From assembly GCA_021824565.1 (NCBI GenBank), contig JAKAKL010000140.1:30255-94254 (forward strand): 64,000 nt of DNA, in the 5' to 3' direction. This DNA comes from Bacteroidota bacterium (GTDB lineage Bacteria; Bacteroidota; Ignavibacteria; Ignavibacteriales; Ignavibacteriaceae). Position 1 is the stretch's first letter. Each line of letters begins with the position of its first letter. The position numbers and the translations under genes are program-made. Below, one piece after another: positions 26,924-34,880 of the stretch. A model generated the notes under the pieces. That model had not been told where the DNA came from. It was given only the letters and a program-made list of their open reading frames with translations, and did no database searches.

Positions 26924-28282
26924 ATGAAAAATAAGAAATTATTATATAGCGATCATAAGGGAAACAGAAAGCGGGAAGATATGATACGCCTGGAATCTGC
27001 AAAGAAGCATTTTGAAATTTTTGAATGCCCGAATTTGTGCGGACCTCAAAAAGGATTTCTCAGCTTCTATGACTACAGAGATACGGAATATCTTATAAAC
27101 TATACTGCTGAAGGAACCTCTTTAAGCCGCCTCTTTACTCTCGATAAATTATTAGAGCGTGATAAACTGCGTGAGAAAGATGGATTCCCGAGAAAAATAA
27201 AACTCGGTAAGCTCGTTAAGCCTTCAAAAAACGGTAAAGACAGGACTATAATTATTCCTACAACAAGTGAAGAAAAATTTTATCATTGGAGCGGACAGCC
27301 GACCGGTGATGAAGGTCCGTCTACAGGCGGAAGCGGCGAAGAAAAAGAAGGCGATGTAATCGGCGAAGAAGTGCTGCGGGAAGAAGAAGGCGAAGGACAA
27401 GGAGCCGGGCAAGGCAAGGGCGGCGAGCACGGCGAAGGCGCTGAAGCTTATGAAATCGGACGTATCTTAACCGAGCAGTTTGAACTTCCTAACATAAAGG
27501 AGAAAGGTAAAAAAACTTCGCTTACAAAATTCACTTATGAGCTTACCGATAAAATGAGAGGCACCGGTCAAATTCTTGATAAGAAATCCACGCTTAAGCA
27601 AGTAATTAAAACTAATCTGGCACTTGGAAATATTTCAAAGGATGAACCGATAGATTCTGAAAAGATTGTTTTCTCGCCTGATGACAGAATTTATCATATC
27701 TTATCGCGGGAAAAAGATTTTGAATCGCAAGCGATAGTTTTCTTCGTGCGCGATTATTCCGGCTCTATGCAGGGCAAGCCCACTGAGGTGATCGTTTCTC
27801 AGCATATATATATTCATAGCTGGCTGGTTTATCAATACAAACGTCAGGTAGAAAGCAGGTTTATTGTTCACGATACAGAAGCGCAGGAGGTTCCGGACTT
27901 TTTCACTTACTTTAATAAATCTGTTGCGGGAGGTACCGATATTGCTTCCGCTTATAGACTCGTTAATAAAATTGTTGAAGAAGAACATCTGATTCGCGAT
28001 TACAATATTTATGTTTTCCACGGCACCGATGGTGATGACTGGGACGATGAGGAATCAGAAGCCGTTCGCGAGCTTGAGAAAATTTTGAAGTACGCAAGCC
28101 GCTTCGGAATTACAATCGCTAAAAATAATTATTCCATGCGAAGCACCACCGTAGTTGAAAATTATCTTAACGAATCAAAGTTGCTTGAGAAATATTCTGA
28201 CGTTCTTCACGTTGATATTTTTAATGCTGAAGAAGCTACCGAAGATAGAATTATTCAAAGTATTAAAGCCTTAATTAGCTGA
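26924..28282 (+). CDS. yhbH: DUF444 protein (YeaH/YhbH), VWA-like
   Basis: 452 residues. The N-terminus has R-K-R-E-D-M-I-R-L, the central part is a low-complexity G/E-rich linker (about 125-180). The C-terminal half is a von Willebrand A-like domain with a metal-site motif D277-Y-S279-G-S281 in V-R-D-Y-S-G-S-M-Q-G-K, and G-G-T-D-I-A-S-A-Y. DUF444 proteins occur next to prkA in many bacteria and probably form a complex with the kinase. The gene begins 13 bases after prkA and ends 6 bases before spoVR. Cytoplasmic; biochemical role not established. Confidence 0.93.
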   Translation: MKNKKLLYSDHKGNRKREDMIRLESAKKHFEIFECPNLCGPQKGFLSFYDYRDTEYLINYTAEGTSLSRLFTLDKLLERDKLREKDGFPRKIKLGKLVKPSKNGKDRTIIIPTTSEEKFYHWSGQPTGDEGPSTGGSGEEKEGDVIGEEVLREEEGEGQGAGQGKGGEHGEGAEAYEIGRILTEQFELPNIKEKGKKTSLTKFTYELTDKMRGTGQILDKKSTLKQVIKTNLALGNISKDEPIDSEKIVFSPDDRIYHILSREKDFESQAIVFFVRDYSGSMQGKPTEVIVSQHIYIHSWLVYQYKRQVESRFIVHDTEAQEVPDFFTYFNKSVAGGTDIASAYRLVNKIVEEEHLIRDYNIYVFHGTDGDDWDDEESEAVRELEKILKYASRFGITIAKNNYSMRSTTVVENYLNESKLLEKYSDVLHVDIFNAEEATEDRIIQSIKALIS

Positions 28283-28288
28283 TTTAAA

Positions 28289-29920
28289 ATGGAATTAATA
28301 GATCAACATACAAAGCGGATCATGGAAGGCTGCAAAGAACGCGCGGCTGATGCAGGGCTTCGCTTCGGCAAAGAAACTTTGGAATACATGGTTACAAATA
28401 CTGATCTGCTGGAGCTTTCTCCCAAAAATATGATCCCTACTCTTTATGATTATTGGTTTCAGGATATCGAAGTCCTTCATGGTAAAGGAGAATATGAGTA
28501 CTATCCTAACAATCCTTACGAAACAGTTATCAATACCAGGCCTGCTATTTCGTTTTATAATAATGAAAATCCCGACTGGATGAATGTGATGATCTTTTAT
28601 CACGTAATTGCTCATATAGATTTTTTTCAGAACAATAAATTTTTTGAGCAGACGTGGGATTACGATTTTAAAGAAAAAGCTCTGACTGAGAAAAGAATTA
28701 TCTCAAAGCTGCGGTCACAGAAGGGACGTGTTGTAGATTATTTAATTGAGTTCTCTCGCGGGATAGATAATCTTGTCGGATATTTTAACGAGCTTACCGA
28801 AAAGGAAGAGACCGACCTTTTTAAGCTTCCCGAGCAGGTAGATTTTTATTTCAATCATTTCCTTCAAAGCAAGCCCTCGATGGAAATGCAAATGTACCTG
28901 AAGGAAATAGAAAGGTACAATGGCATTCAAGGCACGAATAATAAATCCAAAGAAGAAATTTTCTTTGCTGATGTGATTGAGAAAAATCCGGAGTTCGAAG
29001 AGATGCTTAATAAGCACAAGAAAGAACAGCAGCAAAATAAAAAGATGGACTTAATCCAGTATATAGCGGAAGAAAGCGGCTTCATTAATAAAGAAGAAAA
29101 CTTGTGGATGAAAACTGTGCTCGGCATTATACGCGATACGGCGATTTATTTTTCGCCGCAGATTAGGACTAAAATTATGAATGAAGGATGGGCAAGCTAC
29201 TGGCATGAAAAGCTCTTTCTTCAAGACGACCGTATTCGCGGAAATGAAGTTGCATTTGCTAAGGTAAATGCACGAGTAACTTCACTATCAAAAGTCGGAT
29301 TAAATCCGTATGCAATCGGCTGGAGATTGTTCATGCACATTGAAGACATGGCAAATAAAGGGAAATATTCAAATGATTACAGACGTTTAAACAGCATTGA
29401 TAAGAGGGATGAATATAATTCAAAAGCAGGCAAGGGGCTTGACTTTATATTTAAAGTCAGAGAGAATTATTGCGACCAAACTTTTCTTAATACATTTATC
29501 GATCAGGAGTTTGTCGATAAGCATAAATTAATGGTGGTGGGACAAAGAATTAATCCTTCTAAAAACCGTAAAGAATATTATGTGAAAAGCAGGAAGATGA
29601 AGGATTACAAGAATATGATAATCGATTCTTTGTATCATCCGCCTTATGTTAAATTCACTACGAAGAGCGACGGCACTCTTTATCTTAATCATAAATTTGA
29701 AGAAAAAGAATTATACAGAGATTACATCGCGAATACTATGATCGGACTTGAATACTTATGGGGAAGCAAAGTTCAGCTTGAAACGATGGAACTCGACTGG
29801 GAAAAAATGAATAAAGAAACCGACAGCAAAAGCCCGGATGATATTGCAACGATCAATCCTCTTTTCAGAAAGGTTTTATATACCGTTGAAAATAAGCAAG
29901 TAAAAAAAGAAGTTCTTTAA
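28289..29920 (+). CDS. spoVR: SpoVR family protein (YcgB-like)
   Basis: 543 residues, cytoplasmic. Family features include M-I-P-T-L-Y-D-Y-W-F-Q, N-N-E-N-P-D-W-M-N-V-M-I-F-Y-H-V-I-A-H, the H-I-D-F-F-Q-N-N-K-F-F segment, and M-N-E-G-W-A-S-Y-W-H-E-K near 300, which resembles a metal-site. Then N-P-Y-A-I-G-W-R-L. SpoVR takes part in spore cortex formation in Bacillus, but the family is found in many non-sporulating bacteria together with prkA and DUF444, as here; it is then linked to stationary-phase stress. It is 6 bases downstream of DUF444 and 15 bases before the next gene. Confidence 0.94.
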   Translation: MELIDQHTKRIMEGCKERAADAGLRFGKETLEYMVTNTDLLELSPKNMIPTLYDYWFQDIEVLHGKGEYEYYPNNPYETVINTRPAISFYNNENPDWMNVMIFYHVIAHIDFFQNNKFFEQTWDYDFKEKALTEKRIISKLRSQKGRVVDYLIEFSRGIDNLVGYFNELTEKEETDLFKLPEQVDFYFNHFLQSKPSMEMQMYLKEIERYNGIQGTNNKSKEEIFFADVIEKNPEFEEMLNKHKKEQQQNKKMDLIQYIAEESGFINKEENLWMKTVLGIIRDTAIYFSPQIRTKIMNEGWASYWHEKLFLQDDRIRGNEVAFAKVNARVTSLSKVGLNPYAIGWRLFMHIEDMANKGKYSNDYRRLNSIDKRDEYNSKAGKGLDFIFKVRENYCDQTFLNTFIDQEFVDKHKLMVVGQRINPSKNRKEYYVKSRKMKDYKNMIIDSLYHPPYVKFTTKSDGTLYLNHKFEEKELYRDYIANTMIGLEYLWGSKVQLETMELDWEKMNKETDSKSPDDIATINPLFRKVLYTVENKQVKKEVL

Positions 29921-29935
29921 AAGATAATTTTTATT

Positions 29936-32203
29936 ATGACCTCAAGATTTTATAACTCGAAAGATATAATTAACCTGCTCGATGGAAAACTCAAGAAGCG
30001 TGAGAAAGGATCTATTATCCCTTTCAGCGAGTTCTTAGCAAAAACTCATGACGACCCGCTTCATTATTTTAGAAATGTTTTCCAGCTCTTCAGCAATATG
30101 CTCTATTATTATATCGACATTGAAGACGAATATAAAGACGACCCGGAAAGTATTAATTATAAAACAGTTGATTGTAAAAGGCTATTTATCGAAGGCACCG
30201 ACACACCGTTCTTTGCCGATCTTCCGCTTGCCAACCGTTTGCTGGGCTTTGCGGATTCATTTAAAGAAGGCGCACAGCAGAATAAGATTTATGTTTTTAT
30301 TGGTCCTCCAGGCAGCGGAAAAAGTACATTCTTAAATAATCTTCTGCAAAAATTTGAAGAGTACACACACAGCGCCGAAGGAATTAATTATGAAGTCCTA
30401 TGGCGTTTAGACAATAGTAAGATAGGAAACAGCATTGCTCCGATAGTACGGGAAGCTTTGGATGAATATTACAAAAAGCAAAACGATCATACGCACGCGC
30501 AATCAGACTTTCTTGAAGTGCCGTGTCCCAGCCACGATCATCCAATACTTGTTATACCAAAGGAGTACCGTGCAGAGATAATAAATAAAATTATAAAGGA
30601 TGACGTCCGCCTAAAAATATTTTATAAAAAAGAATATGAGTGGCTCTTTACTGATAACGCATGCACTATCTGCACTTCAATGTATGACGCGCTGATTAAT
30701 AGACTCAGTTCTCCTGCAGAAGTATTTGAGATGCTTTACGCAAAGCGGTATTATTATAACCGCCGCCTTGGATACGGCATCAGCGTTTTTAATACCGCCG
30801 ATAACGAGCCGGAAAAAATTGTTTTCACCAACGAAGAATTGCAGAGACAATTAAGCTTTCGGTTTCGAGACAGCAATCTGATACAGTACTTGTTTTCACG
30901 TTATGCAAGAACCAACAACGGGGTTTTTGCTATTATGGATGTTAAAGGCTATAACGAAAAGAGATTTTTAAATCTTCACGGAATTATCAGCGAAGGCATT
31001 CATAAAATTGAAGACATCGAAGAGAACGTGAATTCATTATTCATTGCCGTGATGAATCCGGAAGACAAGCAGAAGATATCTTCTTTAGAATCCTTTAAAG
31101 ATAGAATTATAGAGATTAATGTGAACTATATTCTAAATTACTCTGAAGAAGTTAAAATCTATCTTCACTCTTTCGGCGATCAGATACAAAAATATTTTCT
31201 TCCCGGCGTGCTGGAAAATTTTGCAAAGATAATTATAAGCTCCCGCTTGAATATTAATTCTTCCGCGATCAATGAATGGATTAAGGATGCAAAACAATAT
31301 GCAAAATACTGCGACGATAATCTTTTGCTTTTGAAGCTGAGCATATACTCGAATAAAATTCCCGATTGGCTCACGGATGAAGATCGTAAAAAGTTTGATA
31401 AGAAAATACGTCTCAGGATTATTAAAGAGTCTGATAAAGAAGGAAAGACCGGCTTTTCGGGAAGGGAATCTATATATATTTTTGACGAGTTCTTTAATTC
31501 AATAAAGAAATCGAATGGCAATGCTAACGAGGAAGTCACTAAAATTACTATGGAAGATATTCACTCATTCTTCAAAAAGCATGAGCATTATTGCGAACGG
31601 ATTCCAAAAGGATTTATTGATTCAATAATTAGGCTGTATAACTACAACGTAATGCAGGAAATTAAGGAGTCTCTTTTCCATCAGAACGAAGAAAGAATCA
31701 GTAAGGATATTCAGAATTATCTTTTTGCCTCAAACTATGATGTAGGCGAAAAGCTGCTTTGCCCTTATACAAAAGAAACAATCGAGATAACCGAACAGTT
31801 CTTGAATTCAATAGAACAATATCTGCTTCCGAATAATGTTTCTAACTCAGGACGCAGAAAATTCCGCGAAGAAACCGCCGTCAAGGTAGGAATGAGCATT
31901 CAGCAAATGACTGAGCCAGCCAATCTGCAGGATACCGCTATCTACAATGAATTATATTCCGATTATATAAATAATTTAAGAGAACACATTTTTCAGCCCT
32001 TTATGGAGTATCCCGCTTTTGAAAGCGCTATAAAAGAATACGGCTCGCCGAAATTTGAAGTATATGATAATAGAACAAAGGAAGAGGTCAGTTATTTAAT
32101 AAAAAACCTTGCGGATAAATTTCATTACTCAAAAGAAGGAGCTAAGCACGTCTGTCTTTACGTTATTAGGAATAAAATTGCAGAAAATTTTATTTCAGAT
32201 TAA
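29936..32203 (+). CDS. Second PrkA-like AAA ATPase/kinase
   Basis: 755 residues, distantly like PrkA: Walker A G-P-P-G-S-G-K-S-T at 123-131, E-S-I-Y-I-F-D-E-F-F and the late motif Y-L-F-A-S-N-Y-D-V-G-E-K. The first 110 residues align with the PrkA start (P-F-S-E-F-L, Y-F-R-N-V-F-Q-L-F). It differs in an insertion with C-x2-C (N-A-C-T-I-C-T) near 245 and a longer C-terminus. It is the last gene of the prkA operon, 15 bases after spoVR. It could phosphorylate its own targets or work with the first PrkA. A T-rich gap and a tRNA gene follow. Confidence 0.85.
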   Translation: MTSRFYNSKDIINLLDGKLKKREKGSIIPFSEFLAKTHDDPLHYFRNVFQLFSNMLYYYIDIEDEYKDDPESINYKTVDCKRLFIEGTDTPFFADLPLANRLLGFADSFKEGAQQNKIYVFIGPPGSGKSTFLNNLLQKFEEYTHSAEGINYEVLWRLDNSKIGNSIAPIVREALDEYYKKQNDHTHAQSDFLEVPCPSHDHPILVIPKEYRAEIINKIIKDDVRLKIFYKKEYEWLFTDNACTICTSMYDALINRLSSPAEVFEMLYAKRYYYNRRLGYGISVFNTADNEPEKIVFTNEELQRQLSFRFRDSNLIQYLFSRYARTNNGVFAIMDVKGYNEKRFLNLHGIISEGIHKIEDIEENVNSLFIAVMNPEDKQKISSLESFKDRIIEINVNYILNYSEEVKIYLHSFGDQIQKYFLPGVLENFAKIIISSRLNINSSAINEWIKDAKQYAKYCDDNLLLLKLSIYSNKIPDWLTDEDRKKFDKKIRLRIIKESDKEGKTGFSGRESIYIFDEFFNSIKKSNGNANEEVTKITMEDIHSFFKKHEHYCERIPKGFIDSIIRLYNYNVMQEIKESLFHQNEERISKDIQNYLFASNYDVGEKLLCPYTKETIEITEQFLNSIEQYLLPNNVSNSGRRKFREETAVKVGMSIQQMTEPANLQDTAIYNELYSDYINNLREHIFQPFMEYPAFESAIKEYGSPKFEVYDNRTKEEVSYLIKNLADKFHYSKEGAKHVCLYVIRNKIAENFISD

Positions 32204-32252
32204 CAACGCTGCTTAAAGTGAATAAACAATCAAAAATATTTGATATGCAGCC

Positions 32253-32283
32253 TTGACAAATAAGGAGATAGTCTTTAATTTTG
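32253..32283 (+). promoter_or_regulatory. tRNA-Asn promoter
   Basis: TTGACA (32253-32258), 17 bases, TAATTT (32276-32281): near-consensus for a sigma-70 promoter. Read as TTG, 20 bases, TAATTTTG it also fits the TAnnTTTG form. The tRNA starts at 32307, so the leader is roughly 15-20 bases. Confidence 0.7.
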
Positions 32284-32306
32284 AAAGCCTTTTTAAGAAA
32301 AAATAT

Positions 32307-32378
32307 TCCGCGATAGCTCAATGGTGGAGCATTCGGCTGTTAACCGAAGGGTTGCAGGTTCGAGCCCTGCTCGCGGAG
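32307..32378 (+). tRNA. tRNA-Asn (anticodon GTT)
   Basis: 72 bases. The acceptor stem is TCCGCGA at 32307-32313 with TCGCGGA at 32371-32377, D-arm GCTC...GAGC, anticodon stem TTCGG/CCGAA around loop CTGTTAA giving GTT, and T-arm GCAGG-TTCGAGC-CCTGC. The discriminator is G. CCA is not encoded (GCA follows). It lies between the prkA operon and a vapBC pair, with its own promoter and terminator. Confidence 0.97.
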
Positions 32379-32387
32379 CACAAAGTC

Positions 32388-32420
32388 AAGCCCCGATTTA
32401 TTCGGGGCTTTTGTTTTTTT
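32388..32420 (+). terminator. Rho-independent terminator after tRNA-Asn
   Basis: AAGCCCCGA (32388-32396) pairs with TCGGGGCTT (32402-32410), a 9-bp stem with a 5-base loop, followed by TTTGTTTTTTTT. Confidence 0.93.
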
Positions 32421-32491
32421 TAATAAAAATTTTAACTTTTATATTAAATAAATTTCTCTTTTAATTAAAATATGTGAATGAGAAAAATAAT

Positions 32492-32698
32492 ATGAACAGT
32501 ATAATAGACCTGCATGATCTTCCAGAAAAAGATGTTCAGTTTATTCGACAGCTTGTTGATCTGCTAAAAGAAAAAAAACTAGGGAGTATGAAAAAAATAA
32601 GCGGTAAAAGACAAGAGAAAAGAATTAAGCTTCCAACATACAGTTTAGGTGCTGTGCGTGGGTCCTTAAGCCGCAAAGAAATTTATGATTACCTCTGA
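32492..32698 (+). CDS. VapB-like antitoxin
   Basis: 68 residues from the ATG at 32492; a GTG at 32474 would add six. It overlaps the PIN-domain gene by 14 bases, the usual toxin-antitoxin arrangement. The N-terminal part (D-L-P-E-K-D-V-Q-F-I-R-Q-L-V-D-L-L-K-E-K-K) looks helical. The C-terminal tail Y-S-L-G-A-V-R-G-S-L-S-R-K-E-I-Y is like the toxin-binding tails of small antitoxins paired with PIN toxins. It should neutralise the toxin and may repress the pair. Family inferred mostly from position. Confidence 0.75.
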   Translation: MNSIIDLHDLPEKDVQFIRQLVDLLKEKKLGSMKKISGKRQEKRIKLPTYSLGAVRGSLSRKEIYDYL

Positions 32699-33143
32699 AA
32701 CTGGTCTTGTCGATACCAATGTTCTTGTCTATGCAATAAATGAAAATGCGAAGCAGCATAATGCATCCCGTAAACTTGTAGAAGCAGGCTTGAATGGTGA
32801 AATATCAATTTGTTTTACCCCGCAAGTTCTCTCAGAATTTTTTGCAACTGTAACTAACCCGAAACAAATTACAAAGGTCCTATCCCGTAAAAATGCTATT
32901 TCTGAGATAGAAGATTATTTCCTTAAAGGTGTCGGCGATTTGGTATTTGTCCAAAGAAATACAATTGATAAAATAATTGAGTTGCTCAAAAAATACCCTA
33001 TAAGCGCTCAAGACATATTTGACTTACAACTAGTTGCTACTATGCTGTCAAATAATGTTGCCCGCCTATATACATATAACGATAAAGACTTTTCCTTTTA
33101 TTCTGAAATCGAAGTACTCAATCCTGAGTCGGCAAAATTATGA
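32685..33143 (+). CDS. VapC-like PIN-domain toxin
   Basis: 152 residues with the PIN nuclease acidic set: D10 in V-D-T-N-V-L, E51 in L-S-E-F-F, D113 in I-F-D-L-Q-L-V-A-T-M, and D133/D135 in Y-N-D-K-D-F. These bind magnesium or manganese for RNA cleavage; VapC toxins cut tRNA or rRNA. The residues are all present, so the toxin looks intact. It overlaps the antitoxin and follows tRNA-Asn. The ATG lies inside the antitoxin frame. Confidence 0.92.
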   Translation: MITSETGLVDTNVLVYAINENAKQHNASRKLVEAGLNGEISICFTPQVLSEFFATVTNPKQITKVLSRKNAISEIEDYFLKGVGDLVFVQRNTIDKIIELLKKYPISAQDIFDLQLVATMLSNNVARLYTYNDKDFSFYSEIEVLNPESAKL

Positions 33144-33228
33144 TATTAATACTTACATGAGGGTTTATAGAAATTAATTTTCCTCTCAATCACTTAATTG
33201 TGGACTACTCTTTATGTGCTTTTAACGC

Positions 33229-33660
33229 TTAAACCGCTCTGGCTATTAAATAAGAAATTATTATTACAAGAATTGTTGAAAAAATTGTTGTTAACGAAAG
33301 CCCGATTAACTCGTTCCTCGCTTTGTTCTTTCTCCTGTTGAGCATTTTACTTTCTTCAGCTTTCGACCTGTAATCGCCCTGCCTTATCTCCCAGTACTTT
33401 GTCCTCGGAAGACGCTTTATCCTTTCCGCCTGAACTCCGGCTTCATTATGTTTGTACGGCGAGGTTGTTTGAGTCAGCCTATATACCGGAGAAGATTTCT
33501 TTGGTATTAGCACCTCAAAGGTCGATACCGAGTACCACCAGTCATCCGGCAGCTTTACCTCTGCTGTCTTCTTTATTTTTTGAACGGCGCTTATCTCTTC
33601 AAGCTTCCTGTCTTCTATTCTCTTTACTCCGCTGACGGAGTTTATTAACGGTTCTATCAT
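33229..33660 (-). CDS. Hypothetical protein with C-terminal membrane helix
   Basis: 143 residues, unknown family. The first 110 residues are polar and basic with P-D-D-W-W-Y-S-V-S-T-F-E-V-L and K-Y-W-E-I-R-Q-G-D-Y-R. The last 25 form one transmembrane helix (L-S-L-T-T-I-F-S-T-I-L-V-I-I-I-S-Y-L-I-A). This is a tail-anchored layout. It starts 4 bases after the sugar transferase gene on the same strand and so probably belongs to that pathway. Base use resembles the sugar transferase (many ATC, CTC, AGG) more than the rest of the window. Confidence 0.65.
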   Translation of the reverse strand: MIEPLINSVSGVKRIEDRKLEEISAVQKIKKTAEVKLPDDWWYSVSTFEVLIPKKSSPVYRLTQTTSPYKHNEAGVQAERIKRLPRTKYWEIRQGDYRSKAEESKMLNRRKNKARNELIGLSLTTIFSTILVIIISYLIARAV

Positions 33661-33664
33661 CTTT

Positions 33665-34372
33665 TTATCCCTCGCATGATATTACGCTGTTTATTACAAT
33701 TCCTTCCCGGCTGCTCTGTTTTCTTTCTTCATCTCTCATCCCGGATATTACCGCATCCGAATGCTTTCCCCTGAATATCAATGGTATCGTCGAAAGAAAT
33801 ATCCTTGCATCCAATCCGAATGAAACTTCCCTGTCATACTCTCTATCAAGATGTAGAAGATTCTCTATCCCTTCCTCACGCCTCCCATATACCTGCCACA
33901 ACCCCGTTATTCCCGGCTTCACCTTTATCTCTCCTCTTACTCTGTAATACTCCGGGTACCTCTTCCTTAATATCTCCAGATCGCTCATCATCAACGGTCT
34001 TGGACCTATTAAGCTCATCTCTCCCTTTATTACATTTATTATCTGAGGCAGTTCATCAAGACCCGTCTTCCTAAGCCATCTGCAAAATACCGGTACATAC
34101 TCTGCTAAATAACGCTTATATAATATGTCCTTCTCCTTTTCTTCCTTACTGCTCTCTGCCTGCCTCTTCATTGTCCTGAACTTGTATATCTTAAATACTT
34201 TGTTCTCCTCGGTTATCCCTCTCTCCTGGACAATCAATGGCGTTGACTTTAATATCAACGTCAGTACTATAGCAGTAAGCAGACTAAACGGCAGAGCGGC
34301 AGCTAATATTATTACTGCTAATACTTTATCTGCTTTGCTCTTGATTGAATAAATATTCTCTTGTTTTAACAT
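33665..34372 (-). CDS. Bacterial sugar transferase (polyprenyl-phosphate phosphosugar transferase)
   Basis: 235 residues. One N-terminal helix (about 18-42), then the family core: Q-E-R-G-I near 58, K-I-Y-K-F-R-T-M-K, L-R-K-T-G-L-D-E-L-P-Q-I-I-N-V-I-K-G-E-M-S-L-I-G-P-R-P and V-K-P-G-I-T-G-L-W-Q-V-Y-G-R. The short monotopic form fits WcaJ/PglC-like enzymes, which load the first phosphosugar onto undecaprenyl phosphate for exopolysaccharide or glycan assembly at the inner membrane. Usual length for the small form. It sits between two small unknown genes and without further glycosyltransferases here. Its C-terminal 30 residues are not conserved. Confidence 0.93.
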   Translation of the reverse strand: MLKQENIYSIKSKADKVLAVIILAAALPFSLLTAIVLTLILKSTPLIVQERGITEENKVFKIYKFRTMKRQAESSKEEKEKDILYKRYLAEYVPVFCRWLRKTGLDELPQIINVIKGEMSLIGPRPLMMSDLEILRKRYPEYYRVRGEIKVKPGITGLWQVYGRREEGIENLLHLDREYDREVSFGLDARIFLSTIPLIFRGKHSDAVISGMRDEERKQSSREGIVINSVISCEG

Positions 34373-34375
34373 TTC

Positions 34376-34585
34376 TTAAGCAAGTTGTTCCTTGATAAAC
34401 GTCTTTGCCTTTTCAACAGTGTCGAAATGCATTTTACGCTGGCGGTGATTGTATCGCTCTTTTACTGTCGACCAGAATTCAAAAAATAAAATTCTCTTCT
34501 TTGTTTGTACTAAATAACTTGGAATGCCCGCCGCTATTTCAATTACTATTCTATTTGAATGATTCATAGTACTATTTGTTCTCAT
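34376..34585 (-). CDS. Small hypothetical protein (up to 69 aa)
   Basis: Ends 3 bases before the sugar transferase start, so it is probably translated with it. An ATG at 34585 and one at 34567 (M-N-H-S-N) are both possible; neither has a strong ribosome site. The sequence R-I-V-I-E-I-A-A-G-I-P...T-V-K-E-R-Y-N-H-R-Q-R-K-M-H-F-D-T-V-E-K-A-K-T-F-I-K-E is soluble and basic. No family recognised. Confidence 0.5.
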   Translation of the reverse strand: MRTNSTMNHSNRIVIEIAAGIPSYLVQTKKRILFFEFWSTVKERYNHRQRKMHFDTVEKAKTFIKEQLA

Positions 34586-34729
34586 TTGATTTTGCTATTT
34601 TCATTTACCATAGCAGCCGTATATCCGGTGCTAAAGTTAATAATTTTTTTTAATACTTTTTTATTTATCAGGTTAAAATCACACTAATTTAGGAAATATT
34701 TTCTTCGTGCTTGTCTTCCATCATAATAG

Positions 34730-34790
34730 AGAGACGACCCACCGGGTTGTCTCTACATTAAATGTAGAGACGGGGCGCTGCCCCGTCTCA
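34730..34790. repeat. Double-hairpin dispersed repeat
   Basis: Two adjacent palindromes: AGAGACGACCC (34730-34740) with GGGTTGTCTCT (34744-34754), and AGACGGGGC with GCCCCGTCT around 34768-34788. The GTAGAGACG/CGTCTC motif is a common type of dispersed REP-like repeat in diverse bacteria. It lies in the 3' gap between the sugar transferase cluster and a T9SS gene. Possibly a transcription or RNA stability element. Confidence 0.8.
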
Positions 34791-34838
34791 GAAGTTTAAT
34801 ACACCTTCAAAGGTATTGCTCTTGCCTCTACCATTTCT

Positions 34839-34874
34839 CTACCTTTACCTCTACCTTTACCTCTACCTTTACCT
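34839..34874. repeat. 12-bp tandem repeat, three copies
   Basis: Three exact head-to-tail copies of CTACCTTTACCT, immediately downstream of the stop codon side of the T9SS gene at 34881. Pyrimidine-only plus strand. It may vary in copy number. Confidence 0.92.
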
Positions 34875-34880
34875 CTTCTC

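Noticed and set aside
32307..33143. Integrated element at tRNA-Asn
   Set aside because: No integrase, and no repeated tRNA 3' end within the following 10 kb by eye. Kept only as a weak island suggestion.
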